Shown here: one piece after another, positions 1 to 7,802 of the stretch
Numbering within the stretch: position 1 is the stretch's first letter
How the letters are laid out: each line of letters begins with the position of its first letter
IMG/VR virus record: IMGVR_UViG_3300042367_000219
Location: 1-39,166 of that record
DNA from: a virus
Length of the DNA: 39,166 nucleotides
Strand: one strand, 5' to 3'
Translations under genes and position numbers: made by a program
Notes under the pieces: generated by a model
The model's database searches: none
Seen by the model: only the letters and a program-made list of their open reading frames with translations
What the model was told of the DNA's origin: nothing

Positions 1-127
1 GCTTCGATGCGTTCCCTCTTTCGATTGATGTTTGCGTATAGTCCGTCTTTCATTTGCAGTTCCAGCGTTTGAGTGAAGCAGCTTTTCTTGTTGGCCGGCC
101 CTTCTCGTCCTTCATGGGCCCCGGCAT
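1..127. repeat. Left copy of 127-bp terminal direct repeat (circular assembly overlap)
   Basis: Bases 1-127 are identical to 39040-39166. An exact 127-base overlap is what a de Bruijn assembler run at k=127 leaves on a circular contig, so this is most likely an assembly signature of a circular or circularly permuted genome, not a biological terminal repeat. A gene (38946-39092) is completed by the overlap. Confidence 0.95.
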
Positions 128-322
128 ACCGCTCATACGAGCACAGAAAGACTTCTTGCGTCCAGCGTCAGCCTTGGTCTTTGGATTAGGAGCAGGAGCC
201 TTAAGGTTGCTACCTGTAGCCGCGTTGTACTTGGCTCGTCCCTTAGCGGTCAGCCCTGCGCCTTTAGACACAGGCAACTTCTCGCCCTTCTTGACTGAGA
301 GGTTGACCTGCTTCTTAGCCAT
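50..322 (-). CDS. Small basic phage protein, DUF6321-like
   Basis: The 90-aa product is lysine-rich. Its middle has the pattern GLTAKGRAKYNAATG-x-LKAP, followed by RKKSFCARMSGMPGP and a C-terminal SLKRWNC. This layout matches a family of small proteins common in phage genomes that I recall as DUF6321; the function is unknown. I chose the ATG at 322 (MAKKQVNL) because a longer frame would run deep into the upstream gene, whereas this start overlaps that gene's end by only 8 bases. The stop (TGA at 50-52) overlaps the ATG of the next gene, at 53, as ATGA. The basic, compact sequence would suit nucleic-acid binding, but that is inference. Confidence 0.85.
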   Translation of the reverse strand: MAKKQVNLSVKKGEKLPVSKGAGLTAKGRAKYNAATGSNLKAPAPNPKTKADAGRKKSFCARMSGMPGPMKDEKGRPTRKAASLKRWNCK

Positions 323-503
323 TGGACTCTTCAGGAGCAGGAGAAAATGAGCCGTCAGGCTGTTGAATCCAGCCAATGTCACACAAAACATCCGTGACAT
401 TTACCAGACTAGTGCCAGCAGGAGGCGTGTAAGGAGCAACGCCATCCCAGCGGATGAGGTTCAACACAACTTTTGTAAGGTCGTCTACAATAGCGTATCT
501 CAT
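315..503 (-). CDS. Small protein downstream of tail fibre
   Basis: The 62-aa acidic protein contains NLIRWDGVAPYTPP and ends DGSFSPAPEESNG. It directly follows the glycine-rich tail fibre gene (1 base between them), the place where many tailed phages carry a small fibre-assembly or capping protein. The WDG and DGSF motifs resemble short phage proteins of that kind, but no family can be named from sequence alone. No Shine-Dalgarno precedes the ATG. It overlaps the next gene by 8 bases. Calling it a fibre-associated protein rests on position and is inference. Confidence 0.75.
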   Translation of the reverse strand: MRYAIVDDLTKVVLNLIRWDGVAPYTPPAGTSLVNVTDVLCDIGWIQQPDGSFSPAPEESNG

Positions 504-504
504 A

Positions 505-1707
505 TTAGAAGTAAGTTGTCACAACAACAATGCCATCCGCTCCGTTGCCACCTGCGCCAGAGTTTCCAACAGAATCAAGCCCTGCTCCACCTCCTCCGCC
601 TGCTCCACCGTAAGTTCCGCCGTTTCCGCCGTTTCCGGCATTTCCAGTCACACTAGATCCTCCGCCTGCTCCAGCACTGCCAGCAGCAGCAAAGTTTGCG
701 GCAACATTTGGAGCAGTCCCGCCGTTTGCTCCAATTGCTCCACCAGAAGCAGTTCCGCCACTTAGCCAAGTTCCAAGGCAAGTCCCTCCTGAGCTCCCCG
801 CAAATCCAACTGTTGCAGAAACCGGGAGTCCTCCACCAGGGCCGCCTCCTGAGGCTGCGACAGTTGTATTTGACCCAGCAGTAAGTGCCCCTGCCCCTGC
901 GCCTCCCGCCGATCCGTTGCCACCTTGAAACATGGCTCGGGCACTTGATGATGAACCGGCTGGGCCAGTTGTGTTTGTAGCAGCTCCCGCCCCACCTCCA
1001 CCAGCCACTTGAATCCAAGTGCCAAACGAAGAGTTTCCTCCAGTAACCCCGATGTTTCCGTTTGTGCTGTTAGCGGTTACAGACGCCCCACCAGTTCCTC
1101 CACTGCCAACAGTAACGGTTTCTGTTCCGCCAAGCAGTGCAGCAGAGATATTCCGCATAGAATACGATCCACCTCCACCTCCACCTCCACTAAATGCCGC
1201 AGTCGCAACACCAGCCTTGCGGCCAGATCCGCCACCACCACCGGCAGAAATCACCACTACATCCACAGCAATCGCCCCAGCAGGCTTTGTCCAAGTGCCG
1301 CTCGAAGTAAATGTCTGAACATCAGTTGCTGTTCCGCCAGTAGCAGCAAGGGTAATGGTTCCAGGCCCATTTGTGATGGTCATGTTTGTACCAGCAGTCA
1401 GTGTGGTCTTTGCCAGCGTGTTGCCAGTGCTGTTTCCGATCAGAATCTGCCCATCTGTGTAGGTCGTCTGCCCGGTGCCGCCAGATGCCACTGCCAGCGT
1501 AGCACTCAGGCCAGCAGCCGTTCCGGTTGTGTTCTGATTCAAAGCAGGAACGTCTCCTGCTTGAATGGCAGACATCACAACGTCAGATCCATTCCCTCTC
1601 AGGTATTGACCTGAAGTTGTAGCGCCAGCGAGGTTGTCCATTGCCGCCTGCCTGCTTGCAGACTGGAGGAAAGAGTCGATGTCAGAAGAAACTGTAAGGT
1701 CAGCCAT
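505..1707 (-). CDS. Glycine-rich tail fibre / receptor-binding protein
   Basis: The product is 400 aa. The N-terminal ~125 residues (VSSDIDSFLQSASRQAAMDNL, then SGGTGQTTYTDGQILIGN) are typical of phage tail-fibre shafts. Around residue 130 comes FTSSGTWTKPAGA, the start of a glycine-rich domain that fills the remaining ~270 residues with many GGGGG and GGNGG runs and ends GADGIVVVTTYF. Such domains occur at the tips of phage fibres; in T4-like gp38 adhesins comparable glycine-rich segments form a polyglycine-II sandwich that carries host-range loops. The gene is followed by a 62-aa possible assembly protein. It sits between gp4 and gp10 homologues, which are adjacent in P22, so the fibre module looks inserted. 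Receptor binding is inferred. Confidence 0.85.
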   Translation of the reverse strand: MADLTVSSDIDSFLQSASRQAAMDNLAGATTSGQYLRGNGSDVVMSAIQAGDVPALNQNTTGTAAGLSATLAVASGGTGQTTYTDGQILIGNSTGNTLAKTTLTAGTNMTITNGPGTITLAATGGTATDVQTFTSSGTWTKPAGAIAVDVVVISAGGGGGSGRKAGVATAAFSGGGGGGGSYSMRNISAALLGGTETVTVGSGGTGGASVTANSTNGNIGVTGGNSSFGTWIQVAGGGGAGAATNTTGPAGSSSSARAMFQGGNGSAGGAGAGALTAGSNTTVAASGGGPGGGLPVSATVGFAGSSGGTCLGTWLSGGTASGGAIGANGGTAPNVAANFAAAGSAGAGGGSSVTGNAGNGGNGGTYGGAGGGGGAGLDSVGNSGAGGNGADGIVVVTTYF

Positions 1708-1709
1708 AA

Positions 1710-1862
1710 CTAGGGTCTAATGTAGTCTGAAGTGCCGTCAGGGCGTTTGTAAGTGTCCACTCCACCAGGGCGCAGGTAAGTGAACGTCACTGGAGGAGGA
1801 GGTGTAACCCCTCCAACAGTAGCGGGCGTCTTTGACCGGCGTCTGGACAGGAACCGAATCAT
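1710..1862 (-). CDS. 50-aa proline/threonine-rich small protein
   Basis: Translating from the ATG at 1862 gives a 50-aa frame beginning MIRFLSRRRSKTPATVGG, passing through TPPPPVTFTYLRPGGVDTY, and ending in TAG at 1710-1712. It fills the space between its neighbours exactly. Its ATG shares one base with the TAA of the upstream gene (TAATG), the coupling arrangement used throughout this genome, and its stop lies 2 bases before the tail fibre ATG. I recognise no family. An arginine-rich start and a proline stretch are the only features. It is probably a minor virion or assembly protein of the fibre module. Confidence 0.7.
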   Translation of the reverse strand: MIRFLSRRRSKTPATVGGVTPPPPVTFTYLRPGGVDTYKRPDGTSDYIRP

Positions 1863-2161
1863 TACAGGCCAATTCCTTGGATGATATGCAGTGAGCCAGC
1901 TCCACCGGGCGAGATGAACGAGACAGTGTCGTCGTCCTGATCCTTGCCAATGCTTACTTGGGAGCCAACGAGCACGGGATAGCCGGCAGTCGTTGCAGGT
2001 GCGCCACTTTCAGCAGTGCCTACGCGAACGTAGACGATAGTTGAACCGAGGTTAGTAAACACCACTGACTCAGAGGTGAATCCCAGAGTGACAGAAGCTG
2101 AAGTGACATTCGGCGTGACAGTGACGCCGAGATTGTAAGCGGGTTGAAAAGCGAGGCCCAT
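1862..2161 (-). CDS. Small putative virion beta-sandwich protein
   Basis: The 99-aa product starts MGLAFQPAYNLGVTVTPN and is rich in alternating Val/Thr/Ser, as in an all-beta virion protein (VTSASVTLGFTSESVVFTNLG, IVYVRVGTAES). The end, GAGSLHIIQGIGL, resembles small phage decoration or tail proteins, but no specific family can be assigned. An upstream ATG at 2191 would lengthen it by 10 residues into the preceding gene; I prefer 2161. It couples by TAATG to the 50-aa gene. It probably belongs to the neck or fibre module between gp4 and the tail fibre. Confidence 0.75.
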   Translation of the reverse strand: MGLAFQPAYNLGVTVTPNVTSASVTLGFTSESVVFTNLGSTIVYVRVGTAESGAPATTAGYPVLVGSQVSIGKDQDDDTVSFISPGGAGSLHIIQGIGL

Positions 2162-2172
2162 AAATTTAGTAG

Positions 2173-2619
2173 TTATCCAACACGATACCAAGTCTTGAGG
2201 ATTGGTTCAAAGCGCAGTGTGAAGAAGCCTCCAGAGGAGATCGTCGTAGGAGTCCCAACGCCTAGAGCGCCATTGAGGTTGATCGTCAAAGCCGTCACCG
2301 TCTGAGATGAACTCACAATGAGTTCTTGCGACTCCACGCAATTTGCAACATCAGGGAGAACGATTGTGCCAGCCGCCATAGTAGCGTTGGGAGTGAGTAC
2401 CAACCACACACTGGCACTGCTATTGTTGATGGTGACGCTAAACCCCGTAGATGTCGGGCCTGCGTACTGGATGATCTTGCCATCCCCGGATGCACCTTGA
2501 GACTGGATGTACTGGGCGACAGTGTCAGCGGCAGCACGGTAGTCTTGGTTGTTGACGTTGACTGCGAAGTAGGTGCTCGCAGTGATTGTGTCCAGCAGGG
2601 ACAAGCGTTCGATAGCCAT
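2173..2619 (-). CDS. Putative virion protein (148 aa)
   Basis: The sequence begins MAIERLSLLDTITASTYFAVN and continues as a beta-rich chain (GFSVTINNSSASVWLVLTPN, GTIVLPDVANCVESQELIV, TTISSGGFFTLRF), ending in WYRVG. Such short beta-rich proteins are common beside the neck and fibre genes of podovirus-like phages. The phrase AGTIVLPDVANCVESQELIV is typical of phage surface or fibre-adjacent proteins, but I cannot name the family. It lies 2 bases after the gp4-like gene and 11 bases before the next. No Shine-Dalgarno is visible. Confidence 0.75.
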   Translation of the reverse strand: MAIERLSLLDTITASTYFAVNVNNQDYRAAADTVAQYIQSQGASGDGKIIQYAGPTSTGFSVTINNSSASVWLVLTPNATMAAGTIVLPDVANCVESQELIVSSSQTVTALTINLNGALGVGTPTTISSGGFFTLRFEPILKTWYRVG

Positions 2620-2621
2620 GA

Positions 2622-3101
2622 CTAAGAGTTCTTGAAGAGCATCTGATCGTTGTTTTCAACGATGAGCGGGTTGAGATCTGGAGAGTTGACAAACACCTGA
2701 TCGGTGCGCTTGTAGCCTGCACCAAGCGGAAGCGTCCTCACAAACTGCTGTTCGTAAGGCATTGCAGCCTCAATCAGAAGCTGGTCATACAGCAGTTTCG
2801 CAGTCGCCTTCGTGTCTGGCGATACAGATTTGCCGTATGCAGGAGCAAGACGAACAGCAAGGTTAAGCACCAGTGCTTCATTGTTGTTGAGCGAGGTTTG
2901 GATCTCCTCGTCGATGTTGCTGTTGCCTGGACTAGCCGGCAGCGGGTAACCGATCTGAATGTTTCGAGCCTGCCAAGAAGCGACCATGAGATCCAGACGC
3001 CTGAGTGCGCTTTCGAGCTGATCGGCGGTGATGTCGAAAATGTACGACGCCAACCCAATCTCCTCGAATGCTTGCTCAATAATCTGTTTCTTGGTCCACA
3101 T
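2622..3101 (-). CDS. P22 gp4-like head-to-tail adaptor
   Basis: The product is 159 aa; P22 gp4 is 166. The start MWTKKQIIEQAFEEIGLASYIFDITADQL is the characteristic opening of the P22 tail accessory factor gp4 family: two helices, then RRLDLMVASWQARNIQIGYP. Its C-terminal half includes LNNNEALVLNLAVRLAPAYGK and ends in an extended tail. In P22, twelve gp4 copies bind under the portal and carry the gp10 ring. I chose the ATG at 3101 over an upstream start at 3125 because it aligns with the family start and lies just after the stop of the 102-aa gene. Assignment is confident from pattern and position. Confidence 0.9.
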   Translation of the reverse strand: MWTKKQIIEQAFEEIGLASYIFDITADQLESALRRLDLMVASWQARNIQIGYPLPASPGNSNIDEEIQTSLNNNEALVLNLAVRLAPAYGKSVSPDTKATAKLLYDQLLIEAAMPYEQQFVRTLPLGAGYKRTDQVFVNSPDLNPLIVENNDQMLFKNS

Positions 3102-3102
3102 G

Positions 3103-3411
3103 TTATTTAGCGAGTGCTTCGTCAATCATCTGGGCGATCTTCTTGTCAGAATACCGTCCATCAAACTTGATTCCAAGCTCTGTAGCCTTGGTTTCTAGCT
3201 CTTCCCTAGTAGGAGGCGCGCTATCATCCAAAACAGGCTCAGAAGCGTCTTTTGCGGCATCTCCTTCAATGGCAGCCTCAAGACTATCAAACCAACCTTC
3301 ACTGAGCTTCTGCTCCAGTTCCTGTTGATCGTTTACACCAACAAAATCGTACGTCCCATGAGGACGAATGTACTTTCCTTCCGCTTTGTAAACTAATGCC
3401 GGGAACTCCAT
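3103..3411 (-). CDS. 102-aa protein with C-terminal SAP/HeH-like motif
   Basis: The N-terminal half ([20 protein letters not shown], with a following WFDS) is a pattern seen in many phage proteins encoded between capsid and neck genes. A flexible acidic linker follows (GDAAKDASEPVLDD). The C-terminal ~35 residues, PTREELETKATELGIKFDGR then YSDKKIAQMIDEAL, look like a helix-extended-loop-helix (HeH/SAP-like) module, which usually binds nucleic acid. The ATG shares a base with the stop of the upstream 53-aa gene (TAATG). The molecular role is unknown; a capsid-assembly or DNA-contact role is inferred. Confidence 0.8.
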   Translation of the reverse strand: MEFPALVYKAEGKYIRPHGTYDFVGVNDQQELEQKLSEGWFDSLEAAIEGDAAKDASEPVLDDSAPPTREELETKATELGIKFDGRYSDKKIAQMIDEALAK

Positions 3412-3572
3412 TACTTTCTAGCCCTCCCAACAGGCACACCAGCGGAAACACGGGATTTGCGGGCAGAACTCAAGGCCATCGCAACAGCTTGCTTCTGCGG
3501 GTATCCAGCTTTCATCTCCTTACTGATATTTTTGGAGATCGTCTTCTGCGAATATCCTTTTTTGAGAGGCAT
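3411..3572 (-). CDS. 53-aa basic small phage protein
   Basis: The ATG at 3572 opens a 53-aa frame, [20 protein letters not shown], then [20 protein letters not shown] and a basic end. The pattern '[13 protein letters not shown]...M.AG.PQKQAVA.AL..AR' recurs in small phage proteins (DUF6496-like in my recollection); the function is unknown. It lies between the coat gene and the 102-aa gene and is coupled to the latter by TAATG. No Shine-Dalgarno is present. The basic, helical character suggests DNA or RNA contact, which is inference. Confidence 0.8.
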   Translation of the reverse strand: MPLKKGYSQKTISKNISKEMKAGYPQKQAVAMALSSARKSRVSAGVPVGRARK

Positions 3573-3589
3573 AAAGAGTTGATACACAA

Positions 3590-3619
3590 AGGGGAGAGCG
3601 GAGTCAACCGCCCTCCCCT
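3590..3619 (-). terminator. Hairpin after coat gene, weak terminator or processing site
   Basis: On the minus strand a 12-position stem (3619-3608 with 3601-3590, one mismatch) and a 6-base loop begin 14 bases after the coat stop and are followed by UUUGUGU. The stem is strong but the U-run is short, so partial termination or an mRNA 3'-end protector after the most highly expressed gene is more likely than a full stop. Phages often place such an element after the major capsid gene. Confidence 0.5.
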
Positions 3620-3632
3620 AGTGAATGTCAGA

Positions 3633-4901
3633 CTAGGGCTGACCAAACAGGATGATCCCACTCATCTCAGGCTGCTTGTTCACAACCCCGAAGAGCGTGT
3701 CCAAGCGGTAGCGAGTCTTCATCGTGTTGATGTCGTACTGCTTCTGCATGACCAGTTCGATGCCCTGATCGGTGGAAGCGCGCATCACGTTTGCACCAGC
3801 GTCAGCGGGAACCGCATAACGACCGGGCAGGATTTCGATGGCGTCCTTCTGCCAGAAGCAGTTGATCGGAGCAGCAGCAGTGTTGAGGAACACGATAGCG
3901 GCGTTAGACGCCTTCGTGGTCACAACGCAGTTCTGGTACTCAGCCGAAGCGGTATTAGCAACCTGGTTGGACACGATACCGGGGCTGATCACCATCTGGG
4001 TGCTGTTGGTCACGCTGATGACGCGGAACGTCTTCAACTGACCAGTGTTTTGCTTCGTGATGTGATGCACCGCAAACACGTTGGCAATCGTGAAGCAGTC
4101 ACCAGCGGCAACGCCGGTTGTGCTCGACACGGTCACAGTCTGGAAGCGGTTGTCCACGTTGAGACGTTCAGCGGTCGTCGGGGATGTGCTGATCGACTTG
4201 GGGATCTGGTAGTTCACGGCAGCGTCACGAGTATCAATCGTGATGCTGGAACCAGCGGCAGCAGCGATACGGTTGGAGTAGTCGAGCTTGAAGGTGTCGA
4301 AGCTCGCAACCTGGCCGATGTAGGCCCGGTCGTAAGCGGTCAACGCCTTGCCAGACAGCGTCTGACGACCAGCGAGGTTGCTCGCCATGCCGTTGTAGTC
4401 GCGGGTGGACAGCGCCAAGTAGCGCGAATCGAAGTTCACACCCTGCTCGTTGAAGATGGCTTCGCACTGGGCGACATCGTCAAAACCAGAGGCGGCAGAC
4501 AAACGCTTCACAACGAGCGTGCCCTGCGCAGAGGCCACGTTCATCACAGCCACGTTGATGTCGGACGCGAGCTTCTGCTTGGCCGAATCACCGAGGCGCT
4601 GTTCCTGAAGTGCGTCACGCAGTTCAGTCGCGGTCATAACCCACGGCACAGACTGGTTGAACCCGATTGTGGCGGGCACAGCAAGCTGGGTGTAGTCGAG
4701 GAAGTTCGAGGTCATATCAGTGCCCGAGTACGAGCGGCTGATATAAGGCTGCGGCCTCCAGATCACGTTGTTGGTGCGTTCCATCATCGTCTGATCCGTG
4801 TTGTAGATCGAGACGTTGCGGGACAGGACGAGAGCGTCTTGGAAACCTTCAAGGAGGTTCTCAAACGCTACCCTTTCTTCTTTGCTGAATGAATTTGGCA
4901 T
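3633..4901 (-). CDS. Major coat protein, P22 gp5-like
   Basis: The product is 422 aa; P22 coat is 430. It starts MPNSFSKEERVAFENLLEGF and ends QPEMSGIILFGQP, matching the family's conserved close (QPEM-x-GVILFGQ). The segment DTMKTRYRLDTLFGV-like near the C terminus and the N-terminal arm with GFQDALVLSRNV fit the HK97-fold P22 coat group. The central insert, with TVSSTTGVAAGDCFTIANVF, would correspond to the inserted I-domain region. It is encoded just after the scaffold gene (3-base gap), as in P22, and is followed by a hairpin. It forms the icosahedral shell. The ATG at 4901 has no Shine-Dalgarno. Confidence 0.95.
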   Translation of the reverse strand: MPNSFSKEERVAFENLLEGFQDALVLSRNVSIYNTDQTMMERTNNVIWRPQPYISRSYSGTDMTSNFLDYTQLAVPATIGFNQSVPWVMTATELRDALQEQRLGDSAKQKLASDINVAVMNVASAQGTLVVKRLSAASGFDDVAQCEAIFNEQGVNFDSRYLALSTRDYNGMASNLAGRQTLSGKALTAYDRAYIGQVASFDTFKLDYSNRIAAAAGSSITIDTRDAAVNYQIPKSISTSPTTAERLNVDNRFQTVTVSSTTGVAAGDCFTIANVFAVHHITKQNTGQLKTFRVISVTNSTQMVISPGIVSNQVANTASAEYQNCVVTTKASNAAIVFLNTAAAPINCFWQKDAIEILPGRYAVPADAGANVMRASTDQGIELVMQKQYDINTMKTRYRLDTLFGVVNKQPEMSGIILFGQP

Positions 4902-4904
4902 ATA

Positions 4905-5753
4905 CTACGATTGGTTTTTTAACTGCTTTTTGAATGCGAGCACTTTGGTAAAGTCCCCACTGCGCGCCGCTTCTTCACGCAAGCGATCCAACTGGGCGTT
5001 GGAAGTACCGAGACTACCGTTTCCGTTGATTCGTTTTTCGGGAGGTGGAGCTTGTTTCTTTGTCACAGAGAGTTGAGTTTCGAGTTTTGCTACTGCAAAC
5101 GCGAACTGAACAGGATCAGTGATTCCAGCCAGTTCCTTCGCTTTGTTCGGGTTCTTGCCTAGGGCATAAACCAAAACTGCTGGGTTCTGGGCTCCCTGAA
5201 GAATGATGCCTTGTTGAGTTACACTCAGAGCTTCGAGCACAGCGTCTTCAGCGTCTTGAAAGTCAGAAACTTTTAGCCCGGTTTTAGCCTGGGTGTAGGT
5301 TTCGAGCTTCTTTTGCCAAGTCTGCTGTTCTTCCTGCTGTTTGGCTCTTTGCTTGGCTTCAGCCTCTTCAGACTGCCGCTTTTGCTCGAACCAGCCAGCA
5401 AGTTCAGTCTCGAACTTGTCTGAATCATAATCACAAGCCTCAAGCGTTGGTTTCTTTCCAAGAACAACAGGACTTTGCTCTGTTGACGGCGAAACTGCTT
5501 TGAGTCTTTCCTCAAGTTCGCGTTTTTCACGCTGCAACTCGCGGTAGCTCTTTCTCAGGTTGCGCACCCATTCAGGTGCCTGCTTCTCTTCCTCCTCGGG
5601 GGCCGGCGATTCCCCAGCGATAGTCACCACCACTTCCTCTGTCGCTTCCTCAGTTTGCTGCTCAGGCTCCACCGGGGTGGCCTCTGGCTGCTGCGTGAGT
5701 ACTTCTTCAGTTTCCGTTGTGGCTGTATCTTCTGCCGTGTTGTTGGTGCTCAT
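4905..5753 (-). CDS. Scaffolding protein, P22 gp8-like
   Basis: The 282-aa protein (P22 gp8 is 303) has an acidic, Thr/Glu/Gln-rich N-terminal ~65 residues and a long charged helical middle (WVRNLRKSYRELQREKRELE). It ends in a basic helical hairpin, LDRLREEAARSGDFTKVLAF then KKQLKNQS. In P22, scaffold binds coat through a C-terminal helix-turn-helix with basic residues, and this tail fits that role. It sits between portal and coat, the P22 order. It would direct procapsid assembly and leave before DNA packaging. The ATG at 5753 is supported by the short gap after the portal. Confidence 0.9.
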   Translation of the reverse strand: MSTNNTAEDTATTETEEVLTQQPEATPVEPEQQTEEATEEVVVTIAGESPAPEEEEKQAPEWVRNLRKSYRELQREKRELEERLKAVSPSTEQSPVVLGKKPTLEACDYDSDKFETELAGWFEQKRQSEEAEAKQRAKQQEEQQTWQKKLETYTQAKTGLKVSDFQDAEDAVLEALSVTQQGIILQGAQNPAVLVYALGKNPNKAKELAGITDPVQFAFAVAKLETQLSVTKKQAPPPEKRINGNGSLGTSNAQLDRLREEAARSGDFTKVLAFKKQLKNQS

Positions 5754-5774
5754 GTGTACAAAAAACTAACACAA

Positions 5775-5792
5775 ATGCAAGTATTATTGCAT
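5775..5792 (-). other. Small hairpin across the portal stop codon
   Basis: The bases ATGCAA and TTGCAT at 5775-5780 and 5787-5792 pair around the portal TAA (5784-5786). On the minus strand UUUGUGUUAGUUUUUU follows. It could be a weak terminator or attenuator between portal and scaffold; the 6-bp AT-rich stem makes this uncertain. Confidence 0.3.
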
Positions 5793-7802
5793 CTGAGGCT
5801 GTGTCGCTTGAGTTAAGCGATCAGCAAGCGCAAAGATTCTGTCCTGATCAGTCGTACTGACCTTGGAAAGCGTCTCAGTCGTCTTGGCGCGAGCCTCTTC
5901 AGCCCTAGCCACTGCGAGAATACTGTCTGCCTGCGCTTTAGAGGCTCGTGCAATGGCCTCCTCACTGGCTGCCTGCAAGTACTGCGCCTGCGGGTCAGGC
6001 TGGGCATTCTGAGCCTCGACAGCCATTTCCTGCGCTTCGACTTCAGTGGGCCTGACAACACCCATTCTAAGTAGCTTCTTACGGAAGTAGTCGCGAACGT
6101 CTTCGATCCCTTCTCCCTCCATGTTGAGCATTGCCATAGCAGAGAGCACCTGAGTCATCTCAGGATCCTGAGTGAGAGTCATCATGTCAGTCAGAGCGCG
6201 AACAGTGGCTCCACGCTTGGTCTGGCTGCTTGGGCCAACGAGAACCTGTACGTCGTAGTCAGCGTCAGAGAGATCGTTCTCATACTCGATCTCGCCCTCT
6301 TCGTTGACCATAGGCTTCATCAGCTCCACGGGCTCCATCTTCCCGTTGGAAGCGATAGACTTCATCTTGCGGCCTTGCTCGACAAAGATGTCACGAGCGA
6401 TAGACAACCAGATCTCTCCACACCGCTTCACAGCCTTTGCCATGTTGGACATGTAGATGAAGGTCTGCATGTCGAGGCGTTGCTGGATCAACTCTACAGT
6501 CTTGCCAGAGAGGTGAGACACCATCTTGTCTCCCTGCTGTGGGGAGCCTAGGATCTCCTGCATGTCGGCCTCTGTGATCTGCAAGAGTGCAGCCATAGAG
6601 GGAGGAATGGAAGGAGGCTTCGTGTAGGCTACAGGCCCGCCGGGGGCAGTGTTCCCGTTTGAGTCAGTGATCGGGTTAATCAGCAGATAGGGATAGTTCT
6701 TGAGGTTGTCCTCTGCCCACATGAGCTGGTGCCCGGCGACCTGTTCAGGCAGCAGGATTGGCTTCTCGACTGCACTGAGGGCAGCGATCTCGCCCAGCTT
6801 ACTCAACTGCATGTTTTTGAGGCGCTGGGCGTCCTTAGCCAGCCTCACATGCCCCATGCAACGCTCGACGTTGTCCACAAACCACCGCTTCCCGTACACG
6901 GGGATGATCGGGATGTTCTTGCCGGCAATGTAGCCACAGTCCTCAAGGATCTTGGCCCCAGACATGATGTATTTGCGGACCTTGCGGGCTTTAACCTTCT
7001 TGCGCCGGACTTCTTTCCAGCCTGTCGCGAGCATTTCCTCTTCCTCATCGAGTTCATCAGGCCCGAGGGATTCTTCTTTGCCACTGAAGTCACGATAGAT
7101 ACGAATCTGCTGAGAGACTTCTTCAACGACGTAGTATTCAGCAACGTAAACGACACTAGGAGTGTACCAGTCGAACTGAGAACGAGTGATCGTCTTGGGC
7201 CAGGTGGACGGGTCATCGTTCCATTCAGCCTTGTAGGCGTCATAGGTCATGCTGGTGAGCACGAAACACCGCTTGGCATCTGCCTTATCCTGCCGCTTGG
7301 CACCAAGATCGAAGTAAACGCTAGTATCAGCGTCAAAGATCGGCTCGATACAGACTCTCTGCTTGTCTTCTTCAGGATCTTCTTCGTTTTGGTACTCTGT
7401 CCTAAGCCTCCAAGCACCAAAACCACCCATCACAGCCTCTTCAAAGGCGTTATCGTAGGCTTCTTCAGCGGTGGGAGACTGTTCATCTGCCCGATACAAG
7501 CCGGCACAGGTGTCAGCGAGTTTATCGTACTCTTCTCCCTCTTTGGAAACGAAGTAAACGCCGATACGGTTATTGCGATACTCGTTAATGATCCGCTGCA
7601 CCGCCATGTGGACCTTGTTGACCTCGAACCTAGGCTTGTTCTCGAACTGTTGCCCGAGTGGCCCTTCCCATTGAGCGCCTGCAAGAGAGCAGAACCTACG
7701 GTCACCAAGGCAGTTCATACGTTCTTGGTAGAGGGCAGACTGGATCTGATCGAACTCTACGCGGGCCTGCTGGTGAATATCAGCTAATTTGTCTTCGTTC
7801 AT
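5784..7802 (-). CDS. Portal protein, P22 gp1-like
   Basis: The product is 672 aa; P22 gp1 is 725. The opening is family-typical: early helices, RRFCSLAGAQWEGPLGQQFE, then FEVNKVHMAVQRIINEYRNN. Later NIPIIPVYGKRWFVDNVERC and the helical region with LGSPQQGDKMVSHLSGKT correspond to the portal wing and stem. The C-terminal ~80 residues are a Gln/Ala-rich helix (AQAEEARAKT-like) as in the P22 barrel, but shorter. Twelve copies form the DNA entry vertex. It overlaps the terminase stop as ATGA (7799-7802), so the two are coupled, and the scaffold gene follows. The assignment is firm from motifs and order. Confidence 0.95.
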   Translation of the reverse strand: MNEDKLADIHQQARVEFDQIQSALYQERMNCLGDRRFCSLAGAQWEGPLGQQFENKPRFEVNKVHMAVQRIINEYRNNRIGVYFVSKEGEEYDKLADTCAGLYRADEQSPTAEEAYDNAFEEAVMGGFGAWRLRTEYQNEEDPEEDKQRVCIEPIFDADTSVYFDLGAKRQDKADAKRCFVLTSMTYDAYKAEWNDDPSTWPKTITRSQFDWYTPSVVYVAEYYVVEEVSQQIRIYRDFSGKEESLGPDELDEEEEMLATGWKEVRRKKVKARKVRKYIMSGAKILEDCGYIAGKNIPIIPVYGKRWFVDNVERCMGHVRLAKDAQRLKNMQLSKLGEIAALSAVEKPILLPEQVAGHQLMWAEDNLKNYPYLLINPITDSNGNTAPGGPVAYTKPPSIPPSMAALLQITEADMQEILGSPQQGDKMVSHLSGKTVELIQQRLDMQTFIYMSNMAKAVKRCGEIWLSIARDIFVEQGRKMKSIASNGKMEPVELMKPMVNEEGEIEYENDLSDADYDVQVLVGPSSQTKRGATVRALTDMMTLTQDPEMTQVLSAMAMLNMEGEGIEDVRDYFRKKLLRMGVVRPTEVEAQEMAVEAQNAQPDPQAQYLQAASEEAIARASKAQADSILAVARAEEARAKTTETLSKVSTTDQDRIFALADRLTQATQPQMQ

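Noticed and set aside
1-127. Biological terminal repeat like that of T7
   Set aside because: The exact length of 127 matches a common assembler k-mer, and P22-type packaging yields permuted ends; coverage data would be needed to revive the idea.
3396-4892. 498-codon plus-strand frame opposite the coat gene
   Set aside because: It mirrors the coat gene in antisense, lacks a recognisable product, and is explained by the codon bias of the real gene.
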